Assembly: GCA_030141605.1 (NCBI GenBank)
Contig: JAQGDQ010000242.1
Location: forward strand, 168,501 to 232,500
Length of the DNA stretch: 64,000 nt
Source: Tubiluchus corallicola
Taxonomy: Eukaryota > Priapulida > Priapulimorpha > Priapulimorphida > Tubiluchidae
Direction of reading: 5' to 3'
Shown here: in pieces, positions 12,201-27,200 of the stretch
How the letters are laid out: each line of letters opens with the position of its first letter
Position numbering within the stretch: position 1 is the first letter of the stretch
Translations under genes and position numbers: made by a program
Notes under the pieces: model-generated
Databases searched by the model: none
What the model saw: the letters and a program-made list of their open reading frames with translations, nothing else
Told to the model about the DNA's origin: nothing

Positions 12201-15200
12201 AGCACCAAGTGTCAGACAGCAACCAGAGACTAAAAACAGCTCAGCACAAAAACATTACAACACAATTTGTACAAAAACATATCAAGGCCAAGAACAAAAC
12301 TGACGTATTTTGACAACAAGATTTAGACGTACGCTGGATTTCTTTCCAATGTTTCAAGGCTTCGGAAAACAGTGAAGCCCGAACCGCTGCTGTTTCTTTA
12401 ACTTCTTCCCAGGCTTCCTTGAGCTCCTGCAGCCTTTCTGCTAGCGAGGGATCTTTCCTTTCCAGAACGCGTTTCACTTCGGGCGATTTCTTGTCAATAT
12501 CACCTTTCAGTATCTGCCATCAAAAAAGATGTTAATGTAATCTCTCAGTATTAAAATAAAGTACCTTGGCTTTGTTTGCAACCATTGTAATAAGAATCTT
12601 CTGTGGATATACACTTGAAAACAAAATAGGGTTGTGAGGAGAAAAATCTTGAATGCAGCTGTTACAGAATTATTGATTTTTTGTCTACAAGCTTGTAGAT
12701 TTCAGTTTTGTATTCAAGCTTTTTTTCTGTGAAAATGTGACAAAGCATACGTCCTTGTTTGTGCTAACTGGGCAGGCATGAAGCATCACAGCTAAAGAAA
12801 TTATTCATCTAGTTTTTGTGTGCTGCGTTGGTTTGGTGATCCGTAGTGGCTGATATAAAAAAAGGAGGCGGTGAGGCACGGAGTAGAACTCACTCAGAGG
12901 CAGCCAGAAGAGACACCTGAGTTGCCTGTGTGATTTGGCATCATTATTGTACTTCGTGTTTGACTAGGAAACAAATTGTGTTCTTTACCTAAATGTTTGG
13001 AATAAATGAAAACTGTTCTTGTTAAGACTGTAGTTAAAGCTGTTTCTGTTAACTTTACACTATAGGATTAAGTCAAAGCTAAAATACGCACGACTCCAAC
13101 AACACAGTAATGCATTATTCACTGCGGATAATAAAATTACCACATTGATCCATTACGAATCAACGTTATTACAAATAACTAAGATGAGGACTGCTCTAAA
13201 ATACATACCCTTTGTTCCCTGTCTCTTTTCTCTAACTCGTATATTGTATTTGCCACGTAAGGATCCCTCAGCTCATCTCTGGTCTTGATCACCCACTTCT
13301 GGAGCTCCTCAACTTTCTCTAAATCCTTCTTGTTCTTCCTTGCAGCTTCAAATAATTTGGTCTTTTTCTTCGCCAACAAATCATTAAGTTTGGTCCAGCG
13401 ATCATTGACACCGTTGACCTTTTTTTGGAGATCGGATCCGAATTCGGGCTCGACGTCTTTTTGTAGTTCGTCGTTGGTGGAGCTTATGTTTTCTAAGTTG
13501 TTTTTGACCAGTTTCACATCTTCTTCAATTGACTACAAACAAAACGGTAATTACATTTATTAAAGAAGCATTTTCATGGTACAAAGGGGTACAAAGGTCT
13601 TATGTAAAAAAATAAGATTAAGGAACTATTGTCATTTGTGAGACAGTTAGTAATTGATATTAACAACTTGTTTACAAATATAGAACTCCATCTCAGACTG
13701 TAGCTCAAAACAATCTACCCTATAATATATTGAAAGGGAACATACTGTTTTTTCAAAAATAATTTATGTGAGATAATAATAATTACTACTACAAAAAGGT
13801 AACTTTGCATTTGCAGCTGTTATATGCATCTTGCCATTCGCTAGTTAGATGGGCCATACTGCCTGCATCTCAGAAACGCGCTGCACATAAAGCAGGCACA
13901 GTACCTCTCACTTCAGAAGCATTCTGTTATTTCACAGTTTGACAGCTCCTGCATCATCAAAGCAGCCAACTTGAAATTTGAATTATAAACCTAAGATTTA
14001 CTGAGTTTTTGTATATTACAGTGAATGTTATAGAGTAGCATTGTACTTCAGTTTTCTCTTTTGCAAACATGTGCAATGTGCTGGTGGAGTGTTGGTACTA
14101 TTGAAAATTCTGTTCAGTTGTGAGGTCATTGCTAATTGGGCTAATCTGACAGAAACACGTTAGCATTATTACAGATCTTAACATGTATATTTTTACCGTC
14201 CTTCAAAATAGGGTAGGATATGAAAAATCACCCTGCTTTCCTTTAACACGTGCCCCTGAGTTAGCTTATGACTTACACTGTGTTCTAGTATTCAATTATT
14301 CAATTGTTTTAAAATTGATTATTACAAAAAAATTCAATTATTTTATCTAGCAAAATGTTTTGCAATGAAATCAGCCTTGTTTTCACTTCTAAATGCTTCT
14401 GAATTATACATCACAATCTCAGACTGATGCGCTGTGGTAGGTCTACTCTATAAAAACTCTAGTTATAATTTATGGGATTTTTATAAATTTGATCCATTTC
14501 TGCTACACACTCACAACATACATATTCCAGAGATAAAATTCGACAGCTTGTCTAATAGCCGAAGCTCTCCACTTACATTGCTTTGCTCAATCTGTGCTTC
14601 GATGGCACCTATGTCGTCCGGAATACTTGAATTCAAGAAAATCTCTACATTGTCCAGCCAGCTCGTCAAGCTTCTCATCTCTGCCTGCAAACATTAAGAA
14701 ATAAATTGGACCAACTGTTGAACCATCTTTGTTGTGGACTCCACTCTAAGGTTGTGCGCTCGGTCAAGTCGAAATAGAAATAGTCAAGTCGAACTGAACT
14801 GAATTAGATTACGATAAAAATTCAGTTACAAACGAAGGAGATCATTTTGGACATCATGAAAAGTGATCACAAATGTGAATTAATTCTGTTTTTTTGTAGA
14901 AAAACAAATTACTTGGATACTAAAAGCAAAACTAGGGTATATGTAAAAGCAGTCATCGACTTAGGACCTATGCGACTTACGACCCAAATGCAATTTAATT
15001 AATTAATTGTACAAGACCACCTACAATTTAATAAATCTTTTTATTTTTTTAAACAAATAAACTTTAAATTGCTCACTGTTTTGATAAATTAATCATACGC
15101 GCCACCATATTTAGTACGCACACACAACGCCTTCCATATAATGGCGCATTGCTTGAATATACAGATGCAACTGCGTTCAATTTGTCTTACAACCAATCTG

Positions 15201-18200
15201 CCCATCCCAATTGTGGTAGTAAGTCGACGACTACCACTATATTGCTTCAAATTGACAAATTTTAAATTAACAAATTATTTCAAGTCGCAGGTTCAAGCAT
15301 CCATTAACTAATAATAATATCAAGTACTCGACCAATGAACAAAAACAAATGTTCCTGTCATACCAGCAACGTATTTAGCTGCAGCAATCCAGTCTCCAGT
15401 TTCTTCTGCCTAGCCGATGCCAACAGACACACCTCCGTCCACCTGTGATTCAGACTTTGCAAGTCAGAATCCATCTGATCAGCTTTTTCCTTATTTGGGC
15501 ATTGGTCAATGAATATTCTCCCATTGTCATTTACATAGTCCAAGTTTGGCTCCTGCTGTTCGATGGTGCTGTGAATTTGCTAGAAAAAACAATGTACGAG
15601 ACTAAATAGGTGGCAAATTGCGGCATTGTTAAACTGCTTTTCATTGATATTACAAAAGTCGACAGCTTCTATAAACATCAAAGATCAATAACAGTAAAGA
15701 CCAAAAATCAAACATGTGTATTATTTCACACAGCAATCAAACAGCAGCAGGCCATTAAATTGATATAACAAATTAAAAAAGTTTTTCAGAAAAATTGAAA
15801 TTTCTCTAAAATCCTTGCAAATGATATAAATGTTGTAAAAATCTATTTTAACGAGGTCAGTGGTAGCCAAATAATTTTACCCTAGATATAAATAAGTAAC
15901 CCCGATGCGAAAAAATTAACAACAGTACAGGCACTAGGCAACATATCATCACACTGCTTTTATTGATAATTTATGCACAATGTTTAGACACTTTTAGTAC
16001 AACAGACAAACGATTTACGCACAATGTATAGATATTTTTAGTACAACAGACTAATAATTTATGCACAATGTTCAGATATTTTTAATACAATAATAAACAA
16101 ACCATCTACCACATTCTGCCAGTGCATACATAGAGCTATTTTCAGATAAAGAATGACCTGCCAAATTAACAAAATATAAAGTAATGTTTTATTTTGGTTC
16201 ACCTGGTACTTTTCAACTTTATCCTCCATTTCGTCAACTTCGGTAATAGCAGCATCCTCAGCCAGTAAAATGGCTTCGACGCTGGAAACAAACTTAACCA
16301 AAGACTCCATGTATTCTAGGTACTGGGTTGGTGGCACTTCTGCGAGCGTTTTTTCCAACACAACCATTCTGTCATCTAAAAAAGATGCTTGGAATTAAAT
16401 AATTAAGAAGAATGGAAGACACCTTTTCTCGTCACTGCTAATATATAACCTCCCGAATAACCCGTGAGCCTCTGAATTTTGATTATGATAAAATTTCAAT
16501 ATTAAACGGTAATAAAAAACACACTCTGCAACAATTGTTAACCTTCTCATGTTGATTAAGGAAAATATGATTACTCTTTAACCCAAGAGATGAAACACAA
16601 TCAGTTTAACAAAAAAGATGAAGAAAAGATGTCAACTCACCAACTTTGCTGTAGACTTCTTGCCACCGTCTGTTAAACAATTCCACGTCCTCCGGAGCCG
16701 AAGTCGGGAAAAGAGCTACGTCTTGCACACTTTTTGCTTGAGCTCTCAAACTTTCTATCTTAGGAGCTTCTTCGTCCATTTCCTCTTGGTACCTCTGCAG
16801 GCCAGAAATATTCAATTTTTAGAAATGCCGAGAAATGAAAAAAACTGACGGAAACATCTTGCAATGCATGTTCAGCAACATCGTTAACAAATTTGTCTTT
16901 TATGCAGTAAATTTGAAAATCAGAAATGCTAATTGGTCCAAAAATCAAATGTTTCTGGCCAACAGGTGTCAGTGACAACTGTTATAAATCCGTCCAATCA
17001 GAAGTCAAGATGCTATGCTGACATGCATTACACCAGTGGTTCCCAAACTAGGGGTAAATTACCCCCCGGGGGTAATATGGTTTTTTTGGGGGGGTAGCGG
17101 GCACCCCTCTGAAAATTTTTAAAACTTCGCTCGGAATGCATTTTACGTAGTTTTCTTCTTGAAGAGACTGCCTCCGGTAATACTTGTTTTGGCAACAATA
17201 CAACAACAACACCTGGAAATTTATTTATGTCACGAGCAAACATAAATAATTTTGCTTGCTTGTGGCATATACGTGTGTTTACTTTTTGAGTTGGAGAAGT
17301 AGTACTAGGTGGGGGGTAATGGACAAGACCGGGTTTCCCGATTTGGGTAACGGTCCGAGAAAGTTTGGGAACCACTGCATTACACTAATCATTACTTAAC
17401 ACAAAAATAAACTGGTTCGCTTTACAAGTCTGCAGACATGCAAGTACATTTTTTTTATTATAACCCTGTTCTTGCGAGGTTTTGGTTTATTTTAGTCTAT
17501 CTGTAGCTAAATATGTTTAACCATTTATAAACATTTGACTACGAGTAATAAACTATTCACTAATGAACAAGCAATGTAAGTTTCTGTGCTTGTGAGGTAT
17601 GTTCCCTAATGTCATCTGTACGTTCCAAACTAAATTTGCACATGACATTGAACATATGAGTTGCAACAACTTTATGAGTGTGAAATTTATTTCCCATAAT
17701 AGAGGACCTGTGTAAAATTGAAATGAAACCAGAAAAAAACAATGTTGAAGTGTGTATAACTGAATGTATTAACGAGACTATTTAAAATTTGCTGAAACTT
17801 AACAGAAATCCTTCCTAAATCATCAAAAAATTTTCAACATTTCGGAAAATACCAAAATCTATAAATTATTATTATCTCACACTATATTACCATCGCAGCT
17901 TAAAGGAATCATTTCCTGATTATTTTGGGTTCTTGTGAGAATTTCAGACCAATGACACAGTTTTAAAAATGAAACAGTGAAATTCACTTAGAAACAATTA
18001 GTCATATCCTTCAATATGCAGACAAAAATGCAAATGAAATGCTTAGAAATAGACTAAGATTTGCTCAATCAAAAATGCCATTATTCTGGCATTGGCAGGC
18101 ATAGTTTTTAAATATGCGTGCAATTTATGCTAAATGCAACTACTGCACAAGCAGAATACCACCTAACCTAATTTAATCAATAATCAATCTCACTTAATCC

Positions 18201-21200
18201 AAATTCTTTGACTAGATATTTATAACTGTGAATATAAAACAGATATAAATTGGCAAAATAAAGAACACAAAAACATTTTAAAACTTCTTAAAACCACCAC
18301 AAAAACAATTTCAGTAACTTTTTAGTGAAGAATTGTTAACATTGATTGTTCAGTGTTGTAGCTGCTAGTGAAAAATGCTTAATTTAACCTCAACAATTGC
18401 TGGCAATGATAAAAAAGAGAACAAGTATTATATCAAAAAAGAATAAGATTCTGCAGCGACTTGCACAATCTTAATAAAAGCTTTCATCAAGAACTAGTCG
18501 CGTCGAAAAAACTCTAGACAGCAGAATGTTTCAATGTTACACAAAACTATTCATAAAATACTCTGGCATTGTACAAACTGTTCAAAATACGTATATAAAC
18601 ACATGGTACATCATAACAACAAACCAAAACTCGTAGACTTGAATACTGCACGTAACTTGACTAGACAAACATACTGAGATCAGCAACAACAAATAAATTA
18701 AACTAACCTCACTATTATTTTACAATAAATAAAACTATATCTCTAACTTGAAATAACACTGAAATAAAACAACGAGGCTCAATGTTAAACATTCATCAGG
18801 GACAGGTGAGATTGACAAAATTGGCATAGCAATGATTAAACATTCCTTTAAAATGTTATGACTAGAATTAGGTTTTATTCTTATTAAACAAAATAATCAA
18901 CTTCGAAATATTTTTCTAAAAACTACACTGAAATTCAGGAAATGTAAGTATTCCCGACTTGCTAGTGCTGCAAAGTAAATATTAAAGGAAAGGACAAGTC
19001 ACTCAGCATGTTGAGTTTATTCTACTATCATTTAAACTTGAAAAAATGTAATAAAGAAATTTGTAAAAAATCCGTTTATAAAGCATAAAGGTAATTATTA
19101 CTGCAACAGTATAAAGATTTACAGACGAGGTGGTAGCCGCCATTCACTTGAAAATTATGATGTAGCTGTTGGACTTTCGTGACTTTTCGTAAGCGCATCA
19201 TGGCTTTTCCATTTAAACTAATTCAGACTTCTGCAACTAACTTAATGTTGGTGCAAGAATATCCCAAAATCAGCTATTTATTTTCTTTGCAAAAACAATG
19301 TGTTTGACTAAATTATATTTTTGATGGAAATTGACAGAATGCTGTTTTTGCTCGGTTGAATGACGTCATTGGTGGAAGAATGTATGTTCATAATGGGAGC
19401 ACGAAATGACAGCGACTTTACTAAAGTGAATCACACTTTTATTACTAAATCCTTGTAACATTTTCTGCAAACATTGAAATAAGCCCAACTTTCTAGAAGG
19501 CTTGTCGTTTCCTTTAACTTCTCAAAGAGACTCACCAAAATCTAATATCTAAGCAAAAGTTCATTTGATTCACTTCAGGCAGATGAAATGCCGACAGGTA
19601 ATCAATACACTAACAAGATCAACGGCACCCAAACCAAGCAGCAAGTAGTTCACAACAGGAAAGATGAATCAGAAGCAAAGAACTTGAGTGAAATTCAAAG
19701 TTTGATCTGAGAGAATGAATCTACGACAGAACCGTGAATAGAAGATCCACCAACCTTGCACTCCTCCAACTGCTGCTCCAGTTTGGTCGCCTCGTCAGCT
19801 ATCGGTTCTGGCTTTTCTATCCACGACTCAAAGTTTGCCACGATGTCCTCCATCTGTCGGAGATCCTCGTAAAACTTTGCCGTCTCCTTCTTGAAAAGTA
19901 TTTGGTTGCGCCGCCCTTCCAGCAGCACTCCAAGGTCGGTCCATCTGGTGTCAATTTCACGAACCACAGATTCTACATTATCCGTTTTCTCTTTCACTGA
20001 AAATGAGCAACGTTTTCAAGGACGATATAAAACAAAGATGTACTAAGTAAAGCCATGTGCAGTGAGCATGTGCACGTAATAAAGCAACATCACGCACAGT
20101 TTGACTTCGTAAAAAAATTGGAGCAACCAAAAGCAGAACATGTAAAGACCATTAAATAACCATCTAGATTAAACACTCCTTCACAATGCTCACTAGTGGA
20201 GCAGTACACAAATAAACCAGGATCTTAGTCACCTCCATGTGCTCAACATACACCTGCACTGGTGGACTACTGTATGGTAAATTTAAAAATTGCTACAATC
20301 CAACAATTTAAAAAAAGCAGACGGTATAGTCTAGCGTTAATGTGTCAGCCTTCCGTCTTGGAGGTCGTGAGGTTTATACTGGGGCTGAGTCATACCAAAG
20401 ACTTTAGAAAATGGTACCCGCTGTTGTCCTGCCGGGTGCGTTGTATTTAGGGTAAAAGCAGGGTAATAATAGACTCTGTTATGTAACTGTAGTATTGTTA
20501 TTTACAGTTGGCAGAAAGCTCTTTGAGCTTATGTTAACTGCTCATCTAAAAGCCAACTTTAAATAAAGATTATTATTGTTGTTGTACACTTTAAAACATT
20601 CAGAATTCTATGTAATATAACACCTGCTATAATGCAATACGGTGTATTACACAACAACACATTACCTGCTTTTAGTTGTTTAATAATTTCGTCGGCACAC
20701 TGCTCCATCCGTTTCTTCTTTGCCGTCTTCTCTTTCATTTCTTCTTCATGTTCCTACATGACAGTACAAAGAAAACATCAAAACCATCACTCGTTTAAAG
20801 TAACTGCAAAGCACATTTGAGCAAGTAACAGGGACTGAATCCTGCAAATGTTTTGCTAAAGAAATTTAATATATATACATTATTTGAATAAAACTAGGAC
20901 TGCAATCAATTTTTAAATTACTGAAGCACACCTGAGTGTAAAATTTGCCAAGTTCTTGTTGCTAAATTACAGTAACACTACCACTTATTTTGGGCATTTT
21001 ACAATATAATTGAAACCACCTTGTCTAGCATGTTTACAATTTTGTTATTCTGGTGACCAAGGCGCAATTTTGTGTCTTTTTAAGCTTTGCCAAAACAAAT
21101 AATCAATTTTTTTCTCACTGCATTCTTGTCATCAAATAAGTATGCAATAAAGATCATAAAGATCAAATTAATTCGTTCAGGAGGGGCTTTCGTATCTTAT

Positions 21201-24200
21201 AATTTTTCTATTATGAGACAAGATTTACCCTATAAATGGCATAATTCATTCCAGCCCCCCTCCGCCCCAGAAAACAGTCGTTCAAAGTGTAAATATTGTA
21301 CCAACCCGAAAGAAATATGTTCATAAATGACAACATAACCATTTACATAACTGTTAAAAAACAATGAGAAAATAATAAAATCAATGAAAAATAATAATGA
21401 ATGCTGTTACGAACAATGACACTTTACCTGTCGAAGCGTTCGCGTGTTGTGCACAACAAAGCGTTCACATAACGCTACGAAATGCATTCTGGAAGGACTG
21501 CTGTCGGGTGGCACTTTTGATTTTCGTTTTCGTATCTTAAATATTTTTTCGTTAAATGAGACGGAAATTTCTTCGAAGCCCGATTCGCATTCTGAATTTT
21601 TCGTATAACAGGGTTTTTGTAAGTTGAGGTTCCACTGTATTACACACAGTTAGTAAATATGAAAGATGACACTAGTATAATAGTACTGGTTTCGTGCTTT
21701 GAAAGTACTGAGATGTGAGAAAACTTTGCACAAATTTTTTAAAAATCACATTTTTTCGTACATCACACAACTGACTTTGACAACCGATGCATCCTGTCAC
21801 GATACAGCTTAGCAATTCACAAAACTAGTGGTACACATGTTTTTGTAGGAAATTACTTGCAAGTATTTAAATGTGAAGAAGCAAATATGTCACCGTCTCA
21901 AGTACGTACCTTGCATTGCTGCAGCTGTTCCTTTAACGTCAGCTCATCTAGCGCACTCTTTCCCGGCTGGTTGATCATCATCAGTACGTCGTCCATGTTG
22001 TCCAACCACTCAGTCAACTCTGTCACTATGTCTTCAAACTCTTTATGCACAGAACTGTCGAGTTTGATCTTTTTGTAGCCACCCTGAATTAGGATACTCG
22101 ACTGTGTTGACGTCGTCGTTACCGTCTCGGTTACCGTCTGATCGCCATCTTGCACAATGTGCGTTTCCACCTGGCGGGATTTCTCTTTGGGTATCACTGC
22201 TGTTTTGAACTGGTAGCCAGCTTCTGCTATCTAAATGAGTTATTTCAAGGTTAGGATTATTTCCAACTTTAGGGTGTGTTATACTAAAAAGCTGAACAGC
22301 ATAACATTCAGAACAAATTTACAGCAAGTGAAAGGATCTCATAATTTTATCCTTCAATGAGATTCATTTTTTCTATGAAATACCAAGCAAATGATCTATG
22401 GATTCTTCTTTTATTATGTTCATTATACGTTTAGCATGTCCAAGTTTTGCTTTTTTTAACGTGTTCTAAATATGAGATTTTCTTTGCAACTGCCTTAAAC
22501 TCTAATTATAAAAATTATAGTAGTTTTTTATGAAATGGTTAAAATGATCTCTCACATAAAATGACGTCTTTGTTCATTGATAAAATTATGAAGCACTAAG
22601 GAAATATGGAAATGCGCATGTGTCTGATTTGTTTACTAAAATACAAATATTTCGGCACCCACTACTGATGCACTTTGAATCAACCATTGTTACACATTAG
22701 CAACTGAAAACAAAATATAAAGGCTGTTCTTGGATAAGCAGAACTTTCAATTATCCTAAAACTTATGTTGCTACTCAGCTCAAAGGTTTAACCTGTTTTA
22801 GCCACATGAGCTCTTCACAGGATTAAAGATTTTATTTCCACAAAGAAGTGGTTGCTTCCAATCTTCATCAATCTGCCCCACCTGTATACGACGCAATACA
22901 AGTGACTACTTTCAATCTTCACCAATCTACTTTACCTGTATACGACGCAATACAAGGATAACATTTTAACAAATCTACGAAAACCAGATTGTCACATTAG
23001 AAATTCTGCGTAAGATTAACTTAACGCACCTTGACGCTCTGGGCTTCCATGCGTTTGACAATCCTTTCCCACCGGACGGAGAAATCCTGCAGCGTGAGGT
23101 TCAACTTGTCCACGGCCGGAGAACTCTTCTCTAGGTGATTAGCGACTTCCTGTGCAGTGTCGTTCAGGTGTGTGAACTTTCCACGCTGCAACTCCATCTC
23201 CTGCTGGACTATCTGTTAAAATGACAGAAAATGTATCATAAATAAAAAACCAGAAAATAAATAAACTAAATAAGTCAGGCTTGCATAATTTACTTATCCA
23301 AAAAACACAGAAAACTAACAAAATTAACAAACAAGGAATTTCAGAGATTGGAGATTTGACGCTCATTTCGAAGGAAACATGTAACAATACATAAGATATT
23401 GCTGATTTTCAGACTCATGAAATGGGTGTACTCTATCCACAAAAGCATGTTACACTAAAATATTCACTTTCTGAATAGCTAGAATGGAATTTAGCAGAGC
23501 GCAGACCTCTACCAAATGAAAAAAACATCCAGATTTGGCAGCCTTCTGCTCCTTCCACATTCCATTCGATGGCTCAAATCCGCACCTAAGTTTAATGGGG
23601 GTCTTCCTTACCTCGTGGCTGTACATAAAAAACAGACAATATAATTTTTTAAATGCACGTTTGTGATGCTTTAAGTAAACGGTCCGAATGTGCCTGCTGA
23701 ATGTCCGTATTTACCGATACTAAGCTAATACAGTAGGTGCCGTGTATTAGACTCACGATAATGTAGAATCAATCGCCTAATTGTATATAAAAGTGTCGGC
23801 AATTGACACAAATAACTCTGCACATCCTAAAATAAGATACTTTAGTGTGACCAATGAGCTTTTACTATTTTATGTCATCTTGCTTCGCTTTTGTGCACAT
23901 AGACACATATAATATACATAGAAACAATCACGTTAAGTACAGTCGTTGCACGCTCCTTGGTTACACTGATGTAATGATGTAAACAAAGTGACGGCCTGCC
24001 AACTAGGGGCCAGCTCGCGAAACAATGGACTGTGTCCGTAGTATGCGGGATTTTTTAATGGTTCAGATTTTGTCCGATTCTTCCGATATCCGTAAAAGCG
24101 AAGGCCCGGCAAGCTGAGATATGAGTGTACTTACCAAAATGAAATAGATGGCAGCCTACTGTAGCTGAAACCATTTTAACTTATGACTGCTGGATGATAA

Positions 24201-27200
24201 TCATGCCGATATTATTGGAATATTAATAGGTTAGAGTGGAAGTGAGAGAAAGATTGAAATAATTTCACTATTCCCTTAACTTGTTTCAGGTAAATATAAT
24301 CGAGGTCTGGAATCTTATCCCGAACATTTGGTCCCATCTTAAACCGGTCTCGACCTCCAATTAGCATCCCGAACCAATGATTGCGAACCTGTCTGGAACT
24401 TCAAACACCCTTATACTTATTCCAAGTCCCACATTTCCAAAGGGTTTCATGTAAATTGTGTAAGTAGTTTTTGCACAATGGGATTTATTTCTCAGCTAAC
24501 CTGCAAGTTTTTCACATGGTTTGCAACGGCTTGAGCATCCTCAAAATCAACATCATCCATCTGATCCAGCTGCTTCTCTTTGTCGGTTAACCACTGGTCA
24601 AACCTGGTCACAAAATAAAAAATAAATTACAAAAATTTGGCACGCTGAATCTTTGTGACGTCAGAAGAGCATAATAAAAGTTAATTTGTAACACTTTACT
24701 TTTACTGAATGATTAGTGTTTATTAATAGTAATTGTTTACTAAATAAATTTAAACGTTTACTAAATTGCTAAATAATCATCGCTTTTGAAATTCTTGCTA
24801 AAATATATCAACTCTGGGTTCAAATCCCTGCCAGAGAAATTTTTCATTTTCAATTTTTTAATTTTTTCTGCATGCAGCTACCAAATACACAGTTTCTTTG
24901 TACTACTGTTTTCCTTGCTGATATTAAGACCAGTCACACATTTTGTATTGATTTATTTAATTACATAGCATCTACAAAGACCATTACAGTGTACACAAGA
25001 AATGCTCAGTATATTAATTAACTACCCGCCACTATAAAGTATGATATTGCAATCATATATACAATTATATTTTACAAATGCTAGTAAATTGGTTTAAATA
25101 TGTAAGGAAAAAGTCTTGCTCACCTGGTTTCCTCCTCTGCAAAATGCGTCCAGTTAATTAAGACCTCCTGTAAACGAAGCCATCGTTCTTCTGTCCATCG
25201 GCAAACACTTGCCCATCGTTCGCTCAGGGAAGCCAACTGATTCTCCAAAGCCTCATAAGCTAAAATAACGAAAACCGCAAATTATCTAATCAGAAGCGGA
25301 TATATTATGTATACCAGCTTACACGTTTAGCCAAATAGTGATTAGGATAGTCAAGGACATACCTTTGACTGCAAGGTGCATCACACAGAAATGCACATAT
25401 CATAGTTTTCAGTGAACTGTATATTTTTCAGTCTAAAGCAATGCAAAGAGCTTTTCAAGCAGAGATTAACATCAGCTACAGAATGATTACCTATTAGCAG
25501 AAAACAAAAACATATAAACGCCCATACGAGAAATGTGGCATCAACCATGTTTCTATCACTTGTTATCACTAATGCACCTTTGATCACTTATATGCAAAGA
25601 TAACACCGAACCTAAAGTTAGCGCGCACTGTGATACCTGTACTTATAATGTAAATAGAACACAATAAACATTAGTATACAACCAACTTACAGTGGAATGC
25701 TCATACGCATGCAAAGTGAGCAGTGTATGTTAATAAATCACCAATTATTCAATGACAAGTACATATGTAGTTGCACATAAGAGGTGTTAAAAACATGGCT
25801 TAGTGCACAAACCAAACTTTAAAATATTATGTGTGGTTCACCAGCTATCAGCAGGTTTAAGGTATTACTTATCAATCCACACCAAGTATGCAAGTGGTAG
25901 TTACCGAATCGACGTCCAATTGTTTTAACTTGAAAAAATAGATAAAAGTCGAAAATTCAACTTTTCAGCCATTGCATTATCTATACGAGTGGTCAACAAC
26001 CACAACACATTCGGGCAAATTAATCGTAAGACGAATTTGACATAAGTCAGACCCGTATATTAAAGTAGTGCGCCTGTATGGCAAAAATGTGTGTGTGCGT
26101 GCACTACGTAAAGCGGCACTTAAATGAATTTAACGACACAGACAGCGATTTAAACTTACTTTGTTTAGGACTAAAAAATAGAAGGAAATATAAGTTATAA
26201 ATGGATTTGTATAATTAAATAATATAAATTGTGGCTGCGTCGTTGAACAGTTGCAAGTTGTATAGGTCGTAAGTGGATGACTACATGTACAACAATTATA
26301 TGGAACAACAATGCAACTGCACAATTATGCAACGAATGATCTTAAAGATGTCTCTATTTTTCAAGATTTATAAACTATTTAATTAAAATTTTTAAAAAAT
26401 CTAAATTATACACGAATTCATTATGAACCCATATTAACCATTTATACCTTATACGTAAGCAAACATGTATTGTGAGCCTCTGTAAGTGCAGTTGCAAATG
26501 ACCATTGACCATTTAAATATTTATTCATAGTTTGTGTACTGATACTATTGAATATTTACGCTATCAGAACTTCAGAGTAAAAGAGGAACGTAACTCTAGG
26601 ACTTTCTTTATATTGTCCAGCATGCCGTGAGTATCCAGCACTTAACGGCTAGCCCCACTCAATGTAGATCATTGCGGAGAAAAAGAAAATACCCAGAAGT
26701 AACTGTGAGTGACCACCCATTCATTTATCAACTAGACCACGCATTGCTTGACTTCATTTGTTAAACACACAACACCATTACTTACTCATTCCCTACTAAA
26801 TATTCACATTAAAAGTTTTTTTGGCCAACAACTTAAAATATGCTCGAATTGCTTTGAAATACGTTGTTTGTCTGCCCTCACTCAAGCCTAGATTACCATT
26901 ATCTAGGTGGCTCATAGTTTCACTAACGGGTATTAAATAAAAAAATATAAATGTTCAGTGTCAGTAACTTAAAACTACATTGCAATAAACTGTCTTTTTT
27001 CTATAACAAGTGTAACTTACCATTTTCAGGACTATTTTCGTCTACGACTACAACCATGTTGCTCAAAAGATTCACCTTCTGTTGCTGCTTTTCCAAATCC
27101 GATTGAAATTTCTAAATAAAATTAACAATATTTAGTTATACAAAATGCAGGTAACAAATTAAATGAAGAGCAATAAAAAATATTACAACTTGAGAGGTTC

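Noticed and set aside
16760-16978. Minus-strand ORF overlapping exon 19 and extending upstream
   Set aside because: Only the exon 19 part matches the rod; the rest lies beyond the acceptor and is in a different frame.
24805-24835. tRNA B-box/T-arm-like ctctgggttcaaatccctgc
   Set aside because: No A box or acceptor stem in the right place; at most a SINE crumb.
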